Shown here: positions 19,361-28,282 of the stretch, piece by piece
Layout of the letters: the number at the start of each line of letters is the position of its first letter
Position numbering within the stretch: the stretch's first letter is position 1
NCBI RefSeq assembly: GCF_025149915.1
Contig: NZ_CP102278.1
Location: forward strand, 1 to 64,000
DNA: 64,000 nucleotides
Direction of reading: 5' to 3'
Origin: Coprococcus eutactus
GTDB taxonomy: Bacteria > Bacillota > Clostridia > Lachnospirales > Lachnospiraceae
The notes under the pieces: model-generated
What the model was told of the DNA's origin: nothing
The model's database searches: none
What the model saw: the letters and a program-made list of their open reading frames with translations, nothing else
Program-made: the position numbers and the translations under genes

Positions 19361-21304
19361 ATGCGAAAAATCAGGGAAATAGCGCTTGTTACTGCAACTG
19401 CATTGTTGATGACAATGTGTCCTGTTGATATGACAGGTTCAAATTCGAAACATAGCGGCAGAGCAGGATATACAGTGTATGCAGCAGAGACAGACAGTGC
19501 GGAATATACAGTGGCATCATCTTCAGATTCTGATAAGCCTGTAGAAAAAAACGGCTGGTATAATGAAGATGGAAAGAGATTTTATTATAGCGAAGGTGAA
19601 AAACTGAAAAGCCAGCTTCTTCAGATAAATGAGAAAAACAATGGTAAGATATACAAAAATACATATTATTTATCCTCCGACGGATCAGTGGCTGGTGGAT
19701 TAAAAAAGGTAAATGAAAGTCTGTATTATTTTGATTCAAGCTCTAAGACTTTTCCTGGAGCTGCGGTCAGTGGATGGAAATCTGTAAATAATAAAACATA
19801 TTATTTTCTCAGCAGCAAGAAAGCCGCCGTGGGTGTCACGACAATAGGATCAAAGAAATATTATTTTGCACCTGATACAAATGTACTTCAGGGTGGACTT
19901 AAAAAAACGACAAACGGATATATGTATTTTTCAACGAAGACAGGTGTGGCTGTTGTGAACAGACTGGTTGACAGCATGTATTTTAACGGCGATGGATATG
20001 CCGTTAAAAGAAAGTTTGTTACATACAATGGAAATGATTACTATATAGGGTCTAATTACAAGGCAGTGACGGGAATAAAAAAGATAGATAATTATTACTA
20101 TAACTTTGATTCTAAAGGTGTCATGAAGAAGAATGTGTGGTATCAGTCAAAGTCCGGCAGATATTATTTTGGTTCCAACGGACGTACGGTGAAGGGATTG
20201 AACAGGATAAGCGGTTATACGTTCTATTTTGATGGCAATTTTAAGATAGTTAAAAATACCTGGAAGACTATAAACGGCAATAAATATTATTTTGGACCGA
20301 GCAGTAAGGCATATACAGGACTCAGAAAGATAGGTAATTATTACTATTACTTTGGTGCCAAAGGAGTAATGGCAAAAAACAAATTTTTAAAGATATCAGG
20401 CAAGAAATATTACTTTGGAGGCAATGGCAGAGCCTATATCGGTGTGAGACGTGTAAATGGAGAGGTGTACAACTTTTCTTCAAAGGGATATCTGACAACT
20501 GGTATCAAGAAAGTATACGGTAGACTGTATCTCTTTGATGAGAACGGAAAAGTCGTGAGAAGAAGTGGATGGTATACTTCAAAGAAGGGCAATAAGTATT
20601 ACCTGAAATCAAATGGAAGCCTTGTAACTGGATATAAGAAAATTGGCGATGATTTCTACTTTTTCAGTGAGACTAACGGCCGTATGTACAAAAACAGATG
20701 GGCATATGCAAAGGGATACAAGTTCTACTTTGAAAAAAATGGAAAGAGACTTACAAATGTTGAATCCATTTTAGGCCCACAGGATTCATATGAGATCATG
20801 GTGAATAAGACTACAAATGTTGTAACGATATATGCAAAGGATGGCAATAAGGGATATACGATTCCAGTCAAAGCATTTGTGTGCTCAGGAGGAGACAGTA
20901 CACCTCTAGGAACCTTCTATATACCAGCAAAATGGAGATGGCTGTCACTTGTTGGCAATTGTTATGGACAGTGGAATACACTGATAACCTACGAGGAAAG
21001 CATATTGTTCCATTCAGTATATTACGATGAGGTGGATGCAGATACGTTGTCAGTGGATGCATACAATAAGCTTGGAACTACATGTTCTCATGGATGTATA
21101 AGACTTAAAGCTGGCGATGCAAAGTGGATATATGACAATTGTTCATTGGGAACAAAAATTACTATATTTGAGAGCAATGCTGATGGTCCTTTCCCAAAAC
21201 CATCATTTGTAAAGCTTAGTTCTAGCCATACATGGGATCCTACAGATCCAAATATGGCTTATAAATGTAAAGAACGTGGATGTCATAAAGGAATAGCGTG
21301 GTAA
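19361..21304 (+). CDS. Secreted L,D-transpeptidase with wall-binding repeats
   Basis: The ATG at 19361, with GAGGAGGAA ten bases upstream, gives a 647-residue protein starting MRKIREIALVTATALL, a signal peptide. Residues about 50-460 contain many short aromatic repeats of the glucan/choline-binding type (KYYFGSNGRTVKGLNRI, NYYYYFGAKGVMAKN). The C-terminal YkuD catalytic domain carries SHGCIRL; H577 and nucleophile C579 are intact. Such enzymes make 3-3 peptidoglycan cross-links or attach proteins to the wall. The repeats probably hold the enzyme on the cell surface. A GTGTACAAA-type linkage to the SEDS gene was not found, but the 31-base spacing suggests co-transcription. Confidence 0.88.
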   Translation: MRKIREIALVTATALLMTMCPVDMTGSNSKHSGRAGYTVYAAETDSAEYTVASSSDSDKPVEKNGWYNEDGKRFYYSEGEKLKSQLLQINEKNNGKIYKNTYYLSSDGSVAGGLKKVNESLYYFDSSSKTFPGAAVSGWKSVNNKTYYFLSSKKAAVGVTTIGSKKYYFAPDTNVLQGGLKKTTNGYMYFSTKTGVAVVNRLVDSMYFNGDGYAVKRKFVTYNGNDYYIGSNYKAVTGIKKIDNYYYNFDSKGVMKKNVWYQSKSGRYYFGSNGRTVKGLNRISGYTFYFDGNFKIVKNTWKTINGNKYYFGPSSKAYTGLRKIGNYYYYFGAKGVMAKNKFLKISGKKYYFGGNGRAYIGVRRVNGEVYNFSSKGYLTTGIKKVYGRLYLFDENGKVVRRSGWYTSKKGNKYYLKSNGSLVTGYKKIGDDFYFFSETNGRMYKNRWAYAKGYKFYFEKNGKRLTNVESILGPQDSYEIMVNKTTNVVTIYAKDGNKGYTIPVKAFVCSGGDSTPLGTFYIPAKWRWLSLVGNCYGQWNTLITYEESILFHSVYYDEVDADTLSVDAYNKLGTTCSHGCIRLKAGDAKWIYDNCSLGTKITIFESNADGPFPKPSFVKLSSSHTWDPTDPNMAYKCKERGCHKGIAW

Positions 21305-21326
21305 AATTATGGAATACAGAGCGAAT

Positions 21327-22181
21327 ATGAGTAAAAAAATATATATCATAGCCATTTTCATTTTGGCTGCGGCTTCCTTGTTTGTCCTGTCCGCCTGTGA
21401 AAAAAAAGATAATGGAACAGAGACAACACAAAAAAAAATAATGAATGGAACTGTTGAGTCTGCTGCTGATTTCACACATATAGGCGTGTATATAGATGTG
21501 AATAAAAATGATTCTGGAGTTACTGATGTCAAGTATACTATATCTGGAGAAATTGCCATAGTGAGCTTCAGATATAAAGGAGTCCGGGTAGAACTGAGGG
21601 GATCTTGCAAATACAGTCAGTATGAACTTGCTGGAGTGAAAGATACCAGCAATGGAGATCTGATAGCCACTGATATAAACGGGTATAGAGCTTCACTTTA
21701 CACACTTGATCCTGGAAGAATAATTTTTTGGAGTGATGGCAAGATCAACTATTCTCTGTACATATATGTCACTGCTACGGATGATGATGTTAATGATATT
21801 GTGAAACAAATATCGTTTGAGAGCCGCTATGAAGAACGCGATGATGTCAAAAATCAGACAGTTGATGAAGGAAAGCAATTTGCAGAGAAAATCATCAAGG
21901 TATTTTGTGATAAAGATATAGAGGCTCTGGAAGATATGATGTATTATCCACAGGAGCTTGGAAATGGCAATTCTGTTGCAAATGTAAATGAATTGAGAAA
22001 TCTCAGCAAGGATGATATGTTTACAGATATACTTATAAAGGCTCTGAGCGACAAGAATGCACTTGACGAGATGAGAATATCTGATGATTGCACGGAGTAC
22101 ACCATCGGAACAAATTACAAGAATGTTCATTTCAAACTGATGGATGATGGACAGTTTCTTATTACAAAGATAAACAACTAA
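21327..22181 (+). CDS. Putative lipoprotein of unknown function
   Basis: From the ATG at 21327 the protein is 284 residues and starts with a lipoprotein signal: SKK, a hydrophobic stretch, then the lipobox VLSAC with lipidated C24. An ATG at 21309 would add six residues. After a Thr/Asn-rich linker, the mature part has a beta-rich region (about 45-155) and a second, more helical domain (about 175-284). No known family or catalytic residues were recognised. It begins a few bases after the L,D-transpeptidase stop, so it is probably its operon partner and is displayed on the outer face of the membrane. Confidence 0.75.
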   Translation: MSKKIYIIAIFILAAASLFVLSACEKKDNGTETTQKKIMNGTVESAADFTHIGVYIDVNKNDSGVTDVKYTISGEIAIVSFRYKGVRVELRGSCKYSQYELAGVKDTSNGDLIATDINGYRASLYTLDPGRIIFWSDGKINYSLYIYVTATDDDVNDIVKQISFESRYEERDDVKNQTVDEGKQFAEKIIKVFCDKDIEALEDMMYYPQELGNGNSVANVNELRNLSKDDMFTDILIKALSDKNALDEMRISDDCTEYTIGTNYKNVHFKLMDDGQFLITKINN

Positions 22182-22192
22182 AATAAATTATT

Positions 22193-22237
22193 AATTCCCC
22201 AGACATAACCTAGTCGGATTGGTGTGTCTGGGGAATT
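22193..22237 (+). terminator. Terminator after the envelope gene cluster
   Basis: AATTCCCCAGACA (22193-22205) pairs perfectly with TGTCTGGGGAATT (22225-22237), followed by TTTG. It separates the lipoprotein gene from the MerR regulator. Confidence 0.85.
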
Positions 22238-22421
22238 TTGTATGTTGGGATTAGATTTTATCAGATAAGTGAAAAACCAGCCGTATATTGTTTGTTTGTG
22301 AGATAAAATAGAAGACGAATTGGATTGAGAGCGTGTATTAAAGTCCTTAAAATTGAAAACAGGACAAGCTGGATGCGTAAGACGGAACCTGGTTTGGTAC
22401 TGTAAAGGAGGAAAATACATA

Positions 22422-23135
22422 ATGGCGGAAAAAAGTTACAGCATAAGTGAAGCGGCGGCGATGGTTGAGGTTGAGACTCATGTACTCAGGTACTGGGAGG
22501 AAGAACTTGAGATAGACATAAGAAGAAATGAGATGGGTCATAGATGTTATGAGGATCGGGATGTCAAGATATTGCAAAGAGTAAAGATACTCAAGGATAA
22601 GGGAATACAGCTCAAGGCTATAAAGGATATGGTTCACAAAATGTATGATATGCTGGATGAGAGCAAGGATGAAAAAAAATCAGTGAAGCCTGTGGACAAT
22701 GGTGTAAATGATGAAGCTGACGAAAATCCAGATGAATTAGACAGGATATTGAATGAAGACAAGCTGTTAGATATAAAAAATATAGACACAATAAGAGTCA
22801 ATTGTGGGGACAGCAAATATGGTTCCGGGGATGAAGGCACTGATTCCAGAATAGTTGATTTCAAGATGGCCCAGTTTCAGAATATTATGGATAAGATAGT
22901 GAGCAATTCCATAAAAAACAATATAAAGATGATAACTCAGTCAGTATCTGGGACTGTCACGGAGGATGTAATAAAACAGATAGATGTACTTATACAGGAA
23001 AAGGAGGAGCAGGAGGAGGCAAGATACAGAAGGCTTGACACAACGATCAGGGAACTGCAGCAGACCAGACAAGAGATAGCAGCATCTGAGGCTGGCAGAA
23101 AAAGAAGAGGACTGTTCAGAAAGAAAAATAAATAG
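22422..23135 (+). CDS. MerR-family transcriptional regulator
   Basis: The ATG at 22422 is preceded by AAAGGAGG and opens MAEKSYSISEAAAMVEVETH, a MerR winged helix-turn-helix (about 5-72) containing LRYWEEEL and RCYEDRDVKILQRVKILKDKG. The remaining residues (to 237) form a charged linker, a helical region and a Lys/Arg-rich end (GRKRRGLFRKKNK). No effector-binding domain or metal-binding cysteines were seen, so the signal is unknown. The basic tail could add non-specific DNA or RNA binding. It lies upstream of a two-component system, with 111 bases between them. Confidence 0.85.
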   Translation: MAEKSYSISEAAAMVEVETHVLRYWEEELEIDIRRNEMGHRCYEDRDVKILQRVKILKDKGIQLKAIKDMVHKMYDMLDESKDEKKSVKPVDNGVNDEADENPDELDRILNEDKLLDIKNIDTIRVNCGDSKYGSGDEGTDSRIVDFKMAQFQNIMDKIVSNSIKNNIKMITQSVSGTVTEDVIKQIDVLIQEKEEQEEARYRRLDTTIRELQQTRQEIAASEAGRKRRGLFRKKNK

Positions 23136-23246
23136 TGAAAAAGATCATTAAACATATTATTAAACATATAAGGGTAGTTGTTTATAAAAACTTCATACAC
23201 TGTCAGGGTGATTTCATGTTATAGTAACCGTGGGAGTTGATATAAG

Positions 23247-24956
23247 ATGAACATCACAAAAAAAGTAAAGATAATGATCATAGTAGTGTGGCTTACCGCA
23301 TTGGTATCTATGGTAATAGGAACATGTATTATAGGAAAATATTTTATAACGGGAACGTATGGCAGTAATCATTCCCTGCAGCTTTTATATAGCCAGAATG
23401 ATCCGGTGAATGATGTATACAAGGCAATATCGGCAGAGAGAGAGAGTATTATAAATAAGGTAAAGAGCAATCCAGGTTATTACCTTGACAAGAAGAATGC
23501 CGCTGATCTCAATGAAAGGACATCTGCAAACAACACATATGTGATCATGAAGGTGGATGACGAGTACACATTTGTGGGGGTTGATACATTTTCTGATGCG
23601 CTGAAAAATCAGTTGAAATTTAACGACAGCAGCACAAATATAAGTACTATAGACGAGGATACAGATGTCGGAGGGGAAAATCAGATCAAGGTTCAGGAGT
23701 ATCTGATGACGCAGCCATCCATGTATCTCTGTAACCAGATATCTTATGTATATCAGGGGCAGAGTGTTGATTTGTATATGCTCACATATTATGGTAATTA
23801 TATGGACAGATTCAGAGGAACGATGTTTGGCTACATAATTCTTATGGTCGTCATCATGTTTATACTCAGTGGACTAGTAGCATTACTTATATATCAGCAG
23901 TTTGTAAATCCTCTTGTAAAACTCAAACAGGCTGCAGAGAAAATGGGGTCCGGTAATCTTGATGAGAAAATAGAGATATGTAAAAACAGGGAAGATGAGG
24001 TCGGCGAGCTCTGTGAATCATTTGAGAATATGCGTCAGAGAATGAGTGACTTTGCAAAAGCTAAGATGCATTATGAGGAGGAGAACAGACAGCTCATAAG
24101 CAATATATCCCATGACCTTAGAACCCCTATAACCACTATAAAGGGTTATGTTGAAGGAATTATGGATGGTGTGGCAGATACACCTGAGAAGCGTGACAGA
24201 TACCTAAAGATGATATACAGCAAAGCAAATGAGATGGACAGTCTGATAAATGAGCTGTCGCTCTACACGAATATCAACAACAATGCGATACCGTATGAGT
24301 TCCACAGAGTATCGGTGAAGGATTATTTCAATGACTGTATGGAGGAAGTGCACGCAACACTTATGTCCAAGAATATGACTCTGACATACAGGAATTATTG
24401 TGATGATGATGTAATGGTAATAGTTGATCCGGATCAGCTAAAGCGTGTTATCAATAATATCGTAACAAATTCTATAAAATATATGGATAAGGAATATGGA
24501 CAGGTTGATATCAGCATATATGACAATGATGCTGAGGTAAAGATTGCCATCAATGACAACGGCAGGGGAATTGATACGGATAGTCTCCCTCATATATTTG
24601 ACAGAATGTACAGGGCAGACAGTGCGAGACAGTCCCGGGGAGGAAGCGGTCTGGGACTTGCTATTTGTAAGAAGATAGTGGAAGAACACGGTGGAAATAT
24701 ATATGCGACCAGCCAGATAGGAAAAGGAACGACTATAGTGTTTACGCTGAAGAAATATATCCCGAAGGATGTTGGCAATGGAGCACAAGCAGATGGCGAT
24801 GAAGAGTCCGCAGAAAACAGCCAGAAAGACATACAGAAGAAGGATGGCCAGCGTAGGGACAACCAGAAGAAAGATACACAGCGAAAAAGTACATTGCAGA
24901 TTATAAATCCACTAAAGAAAAGGAGAGATACAGATGAGCAAAATATTGATAATTGA
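23247..24956 (+). CDS. Membrane sensor histidine kinase
   Basis: The 569-residue kinase has two transmembrane helices (about 8-30 and 190-215) bounding an extracellular sensor of about 160 residues, then a HAMP domain. The HisKA motif ISHDLRTPITTIKGY carries the phosphorylated His (about 291). The HATPase has NNIVTNSIKYM, DNGRGI and GGSGLGLAICKKIVEEHGG. After the catalytic core there is an unusual Lys/Arg/Gln/Asp-rich tail of about 55 residues with KKD/QRK repeats. The stop codon overlaps the response-regulator start by 23 bases, so the pair is translationally coupled. The stimulus is unknown. Confidence 0.92.
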   Translation: MNITKKVKIMIIVVWLTALVSMVIGTCIIGKYFITGTYGSNHSLQLLYSQNDPVNDVYKAISAERESIINKVKSNPGYYLDKKNAADLNERTSANNTYVIMKVDDEYTFVGVDTFSDALKNQLKFNDSSTNISTIDEDTDVGGENQIKVQEYLMTQPSMYLCNQISYVYQGQSVDLYMLTYYGNYMDRFRGTMFGYIILMVVIMFILSGLVALLIYQQFVNPLVKLKQAAEKMGSGNLDEKIEICKNREDEVGELCESFENMRQRMSDFAKAKMHYEEENRQLISNISHDLRTPITTIKGYVEGIMDGVADTPEKRDRYLKMIYSKANEMDSLINELSLYTNINNNAIPYEFHRVSVKDYFNDCMEEVHATLMSKNMTLTYRNYCDDDVMVIVDPDQLKRVINNIVTNSIKYMDKEYGQVDISIYDNDAEVKIAINDNGRGIDTDSLPHIFDRMYRADSARQSRGGSGLGLAICKKIVEEHGGNIYATSQIGKGTTIVFTLKKYIPKDVGNGAQADGDEESAENSQKDIQKKDGQRRDNQKKDTQRKSTLQIINPLKKRRDTDEQNIDN

Positions 24957-25623
24957 AGATGAGCTCAGTATTGCGGAACTTGAGAGAGATTACTTAGAGC
25001 TTAATGATTTTGAGGTTGAGATAGAACCGAATGGAATTAATGGACTGGAGAAGGCTTTGAGTGAGGAGTACAGTCTTATACTGCTTGACCTTATGCTTCC
25101 TGATATGGATGGATTTGAGATATGCCGTCAGATCAGGGAGAAGAAGGATATACCAATCATAATGGTGACAGCAAAGAAGAATGATATAGACAAGATCAGA
25201 GGCCTTGGTCTGGGTGTTGACGACTATGTGACGAAACCATTCAGTCCAAGCGAGCTGGTGGCAAGAGTGAAAGCTCATATATCAAGATATGAGAGATTGG
25301 TTGGATCAACAGCTCTCAAGAATGATGTCATCGAGATCAGAGGACTGAAGATAGACAAGACAGACAGAAGAGTATATGTAGACAACGAGGAGAAGGTATT
25401 TACAAATAAGGAATTTGACATACTGTGTTTCCTTGCCAGCAACCCAAATAAGGTATTCTCCAAGGATGAGCTGTTCAGCAAGATCTGGAATATGGACAGT
25501 ATAGGCGATATAGCAACGGTTACTGTTCATATCAAGAAGATAAGGGAGAAGATCGAGTTCGATACCTCAAATCCACAGTATATAGAGACTGTATGGGGTG
25601 TTGGTTACAGATTCAGAATGTGA
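24934..25623 (+). CDS. OmpR/PhoB-family response regulator
   Basis: The 229-residue protein has an N-terminal receiver domain (1-115) with phospho-acceptor Asp in LLDLMLPDMDGFE, acidic residues in IIEDE and switch Lys in VTKPFSPSE. The C-terminal winged-helix DNA-binding domain (about 130-228) carries FTNKEFDILCFLASNPNKVFSK and VTVHIKKIREKIE. It pairs with the overlapping histidine kinase upstream. Target genes cannot be read from the sequence. The stop codon lies inside the left arm of a large inverted repeat. Confidence 0.95.
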   Translation: MSKILIIEDELSIAELERDYLELNDFEVEIEPNGINGLEKALSEEYSLILLDLMLPDMDGFEICRQIREKKDIPIIMVTAKKNDIDKIRGLGLGVDDYVTKPFSPSELVARVKAHISRYERLVGSTALKNDVIEIRGLKIDKTDRRVYVDNEEKVFTNKEFDILCFLASNPNKVFSKDELFSKIWNMDSIGDIATVTVHIKKIREKIEFDTSNPQYIETVWGVGYRFRM

Positions 25624-25820
25624 TAAGAAAGCCCCAGACGGCGAACATGCAGCGTTCATGCTTGCATGAAACGCTGCATGTTCATCGGATGGGCAGATAT
25701 TCATGAGCATGTATGCCGATAGGCAGGAATGCGAATGAATGTGCGATTACGAGAGCCACGAAGTGGCGAAGTAATCGTAAGGCTTTCTTATCACATTTAT
25801 AATAAGCCCCAGACGGCGAA
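25619..25820. repeat. Nested palindromic intergenic element with direct repeats
   Basis: TGTGATAAGAAAGCC (25619-25633) is a perfect inverted match of GGCTTTCTTATCACA (25781-25795). Inside are hairpins at 25644-25682 (12-bp arms), 25684-25720 (ATCGG/CCGAT) and 25744-25777 (CGATTAC/GTAATCG enclosing GCCAC/GTGGC). A 17-base direct repeat, AAGCCCCAGACGGCGAA, occurs at 25629-25645 and again at 25804-25820. The left arm includes the response-regulator stop codon. The form suggests a small non-coding palindromic repeat or a structured RNA; no coding sequence was seen in it. Confidence 0.7.
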
Positions 25821-25834
25821 TGAGGAGTAAACAA

Positions 25835-26536
25835 ATGAAATTAAACATTTTACATGAGGATAGTGATATCATTGTGGCTGTGAAACCGTGTGGTGTGCCG
25901 ACACAGCCGGACAAGACAAATTCCGAGAGCATGGTGAGCATGCTCAAGCTTAGAATATATGAGAGAGAAAACAGAAAAGAAGAGCCATATCTTGTTCCTA
26001 TACACAGGCTGGACAGACCTGTCGGAGGAGTTATGGTATTCGCAAAGACGCCTGAGGCGGCAGCAGCTCTCTCAAAGCAGAGTGAGGATGGCACCATGCT
26101 CAAGTATTATCAGGCGATACTCACAGGAGAGCTTCCAAATGACCAGGGTGTGCTGAAGGATTACCTGCTCCATGACACAAAGGACAACGTGACGAAGACC
26201 GTGGACAAGGATACACCAGGGGCAAAGTATTCAGAGCTAGAATATGAGGTGCTGGATGTTATGGACACGGATGAAGGGGTACTCTCATATGTTCTTGTGG
26301 AGCTTATAACAGGAAGACACCACCAGATCAGGGCGCAGTTTGCAAAGAGAAAATGCGGCATATGGGGTGACACGAAGTACAATCCAAAGTTCCAGAAGAC
26401 GAAGAAAAAATATAAAGAAATTGGACTTCATGCATCAAGATTGGAATTCGACCATCCGACCACAGGTGAGCACATGGTGTTCAAGCATGAGCCGGAGGGC
26501 GGCGCATTTGCGATACTGGATCTGGATGAGTTCTAA
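25835..26536 (+). CDS. RluA-family 23S rRNA pseudouridine synthase
   Basis: The enzyme isomerises uridine to pseudouridine in structured RNA, probably rRNA. The 233-residue protein has the catalytic-motif HRLDRPVGGVMVFAKT with the essential Asp, followed by ITGRHHQIRAQFA, both standard for the RluA group. There is no N-terminal S4 domain, as in the short single-domain members. The ATG at 25835 is chosen because GAGGAG ends eight bases before it; an ATG at 25820 would overlap the palindromic element. The target position in rRNA cannot be told from the sequence. Confidence 0.9.
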   Translation: MKLNILHEDSDIIVAVKPCGVPTQPDKTNSESMVSMLKLRIYERENRKEEPYLVPIHRLDRPVGGVMVFAKTPEAAAALSKQSEDGTMLKYYQAILTGELPNDQGVLKDYLLHDTKDNVTKTVDKDTPGAKYSELEYEVLDVMDTDEGVLSYVLVELITGRHHQIRAQFAKRKCGIWGDTKYNPKFQKTKKKYKEIGLHASRLEFDHPTTGEHMVFKHEPEGGAFAILDLDEF

Positions 26537-26553
26537 GAAAAAGAAATTCATAG

Positions 26554-26588
26554 GGCGGATGTCGACATGTTACGTGTTGACATCCGCC
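26554..26588 (+). terminator. Terminator after the pseudouridine synthase
   Basis: GGCGGATGTC (26554-26563) pairs with GACATCCGCC (26579-26588), followed by TTGAAATTAT. The stem is strong but the U-tract is short. Confidence 0.6.
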
Positions 26589-26732
26589 TTGAAATTATGT
26601 AGATTAAAGAGTGTATGCAATTAAGTAGTTCAGACAAAAATGAATGATAGTGACAATTCTAAATTAATTGAGTTGCGGCTAAGAGATTGCAGCAGCAGAT
26701 ATAGAATGTTTTAGAATAAGGAGATAAATAAG

Positions 26733-28166
26733 ATGGCAAACGATAAGAAGATGGTTGAAGCTATTACTTCCATGGATGAAGATTTTGCACAGTGGTATAC
26801 AGACGTTGTCCTCAAGGCAGGACTTATCGCGTATACTAACGTGAAGGGATGTATGGCTATCAAGCCCGCAGGATATGCAATCTGGGAGCTTATACAGAAG
26901 CAGCTTGATGAGAGATTCAAGGCTACAGGTGTGGAGAATGTGTACATGCCAATGCTTATTCCAGAGAGCCTTCTTGAGAAGGAGAAGGATCACGTTGAGG
27001 GATTTGCACCGGAGGTAGCATGGGTTACATATGGTGGACTCAATCCTCTTACAGAGCGTATGTGTGTAAGACCTACATCAGAGACTCTGTTCTGCGATTT
27101 CTACAAGAATGATATCCAGTCATATCGTGATCTGCCAAAGGTATATAATCAGTGGTGTTCAGTTATGCGTTGGGAGAAGGAGACAAGACCTTTCCTTCGT
27201 TCAAGAGAATTTCTGTGGCAGGAGGGACACACTGCTCATGCAACAGCAGAGGAGGCTGAGGCAAGAACAATACAGATGCTGAATCTGTACGCTGATTTCT
27301 GTGAGGATGTACTTGCTATGCCGGTTATCCGTGGACAGAAGACAGAGAAGGAAAAGTTTGCCGGAGCAGAGGCAACATACACAATAGAGGCACTTATGCA
27401 CGACGGCAAGGCACTTCAGTCAGGAACAAGCCATAACTTTGGAGATGGATTTGCCAAGGCGTTTGGTATACAGTTTACAGACAAGGACAACAAGCTCAAG
27501 TATGTTCACCAGACATCATGGGGTATGACAACAAGACTTATCGGAGCCATCATCATGGTTCACGGAGACAATTCAGGTCTTGTACTTCCTCCAAAGGTTG
27601 CGCCAACTCAGGTTATGATCATTCCTATTATGCAGAAGAAGGCAGGAGTGCTTGAGAAGGCAGCAGAGCTCCGCGAGAAGCTTGGCGCATTCAGAGTAAA
27701 GGTTGATGACAGCGATAAGAGCCCAGGCTGGAAGTTCTCAGAGCAGGAGATGAGAGGTATTCCTATCAGAGTTGAGATCGGACCAAAGGATATCGAGGCA
27801 AATCAGGCAGTTCTGGTACGCCGTGATACAAGAGAGAAGATCACAGTATCACTTGATGAGATAGATGCAAAGGTAGGAGAGCTTCTTGAGACTATCCAGA
27901 AGGATATGTTTGAGAGAGCAAAGGCTCACAGAGATTCACATACACATGCAGCTCTTAACTGGGATGAGTTCAAGAATATCATCGACAACGAGCAGGGCTT
28001 TGTGAAGGCTATGTGGTGCGGTGAGACAGCTTGTGAGGAGGCAATCAAGGACGAGACAGGAGCATCCACAAGATGTATGCCATTTGCGCAGGAGCATCTC
28101 TCAGATGTATGCGTACACTGCGGCAAGCCTGCAAAGAAGATGGTATACTTCGGACGTGCATATTAA
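26733..28166 (+). CDS. proS: Prolyl-tRNA synthetase (archaeal/eukaryal type)
   Basis: This class II synthetase charges tRNA-Pro. The 477 residues and layout match the ProS type without the editing insertion: catalytic motifs [18 protein letters not shown] and [22 protein letters not shown], and motif 3 in [19 protein letters not shown]. The anticodon-binding domain follows, and a C-terminal domain with Cys residues ends [18 protein letters not shown], typical of the type 3 enzyme. TAAGGAGAT precedes the ATG. No T-box leader was found in the 196-base upstream gap, unlike ileS. Codons ending in C and G are frequent, consistent with high expression. Confidence 0.96.
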   Translation: MANDKKMVEAITSMDEDFAQWYTDVVLKAGLIAYTNVKGCMAIKPAGYAIWELIQKQLDERFKATGVENVYMPMLIPESLLEKEKDHVEGFAPEVAWVTYGGLNPLTERMCVRPTSETLFCDFYKNDIQSYRDLPKVYNQWCSVMRWEKETRPFLRSREFLWQEGHTAHATAEEAEARTIQMLNLYADFCEDVLAMPVIRGQKTEKEKFAGAEATYTIEALMHDGKALQSGTSHNFGDGFAKAFGIQFTDKDNKLKYVHQTSWGMTTRLIGAIIMVHGDNSGLVLPPKVAPTQVMIIPIMQKKAGVLEKAAELREKLGAFRVKVDDSDKSPGWKFSEQEMRGIPIRVEIGPKDIEANQAVLVRRDTREKITVSLDEIDAKVGELLETIQKDMFERAKAHRDSHTHAALNWDEFKNIIDNEQGFVKAMWCGETACEEAIKDETGASTRCMPFAQEHLSDVCVHCGKPAKKMVYFGRAY

Positions 28167-28188
28167 AATATAAATAATGATCATGCAT

Positions 28189-28223
28189 AATAACTTCTTC
28201 AGCATCTTGCTGGAGAAGTTATT
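28189..28223 (+). terminator. Terminator after proS
   Basis: The 16-base arms 28189-28204 and 28208-28223 pair fully, including one G-U pair, across a three-base loop, followed by ATTTT. Confidence 0.85.
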
Positions 28224-28282
28224 ATTTTAGGGATATTCAACCAATTGGAAAATCATGAGACGAAGATGCGGAGAGAAGATAT

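Noticed and set aside
26590..26732. A T-box leader for proS
   Set aside because: No T-box core (GGTGG) or specifier context and no terminator hairpin lie between the promoter region and the ATG.
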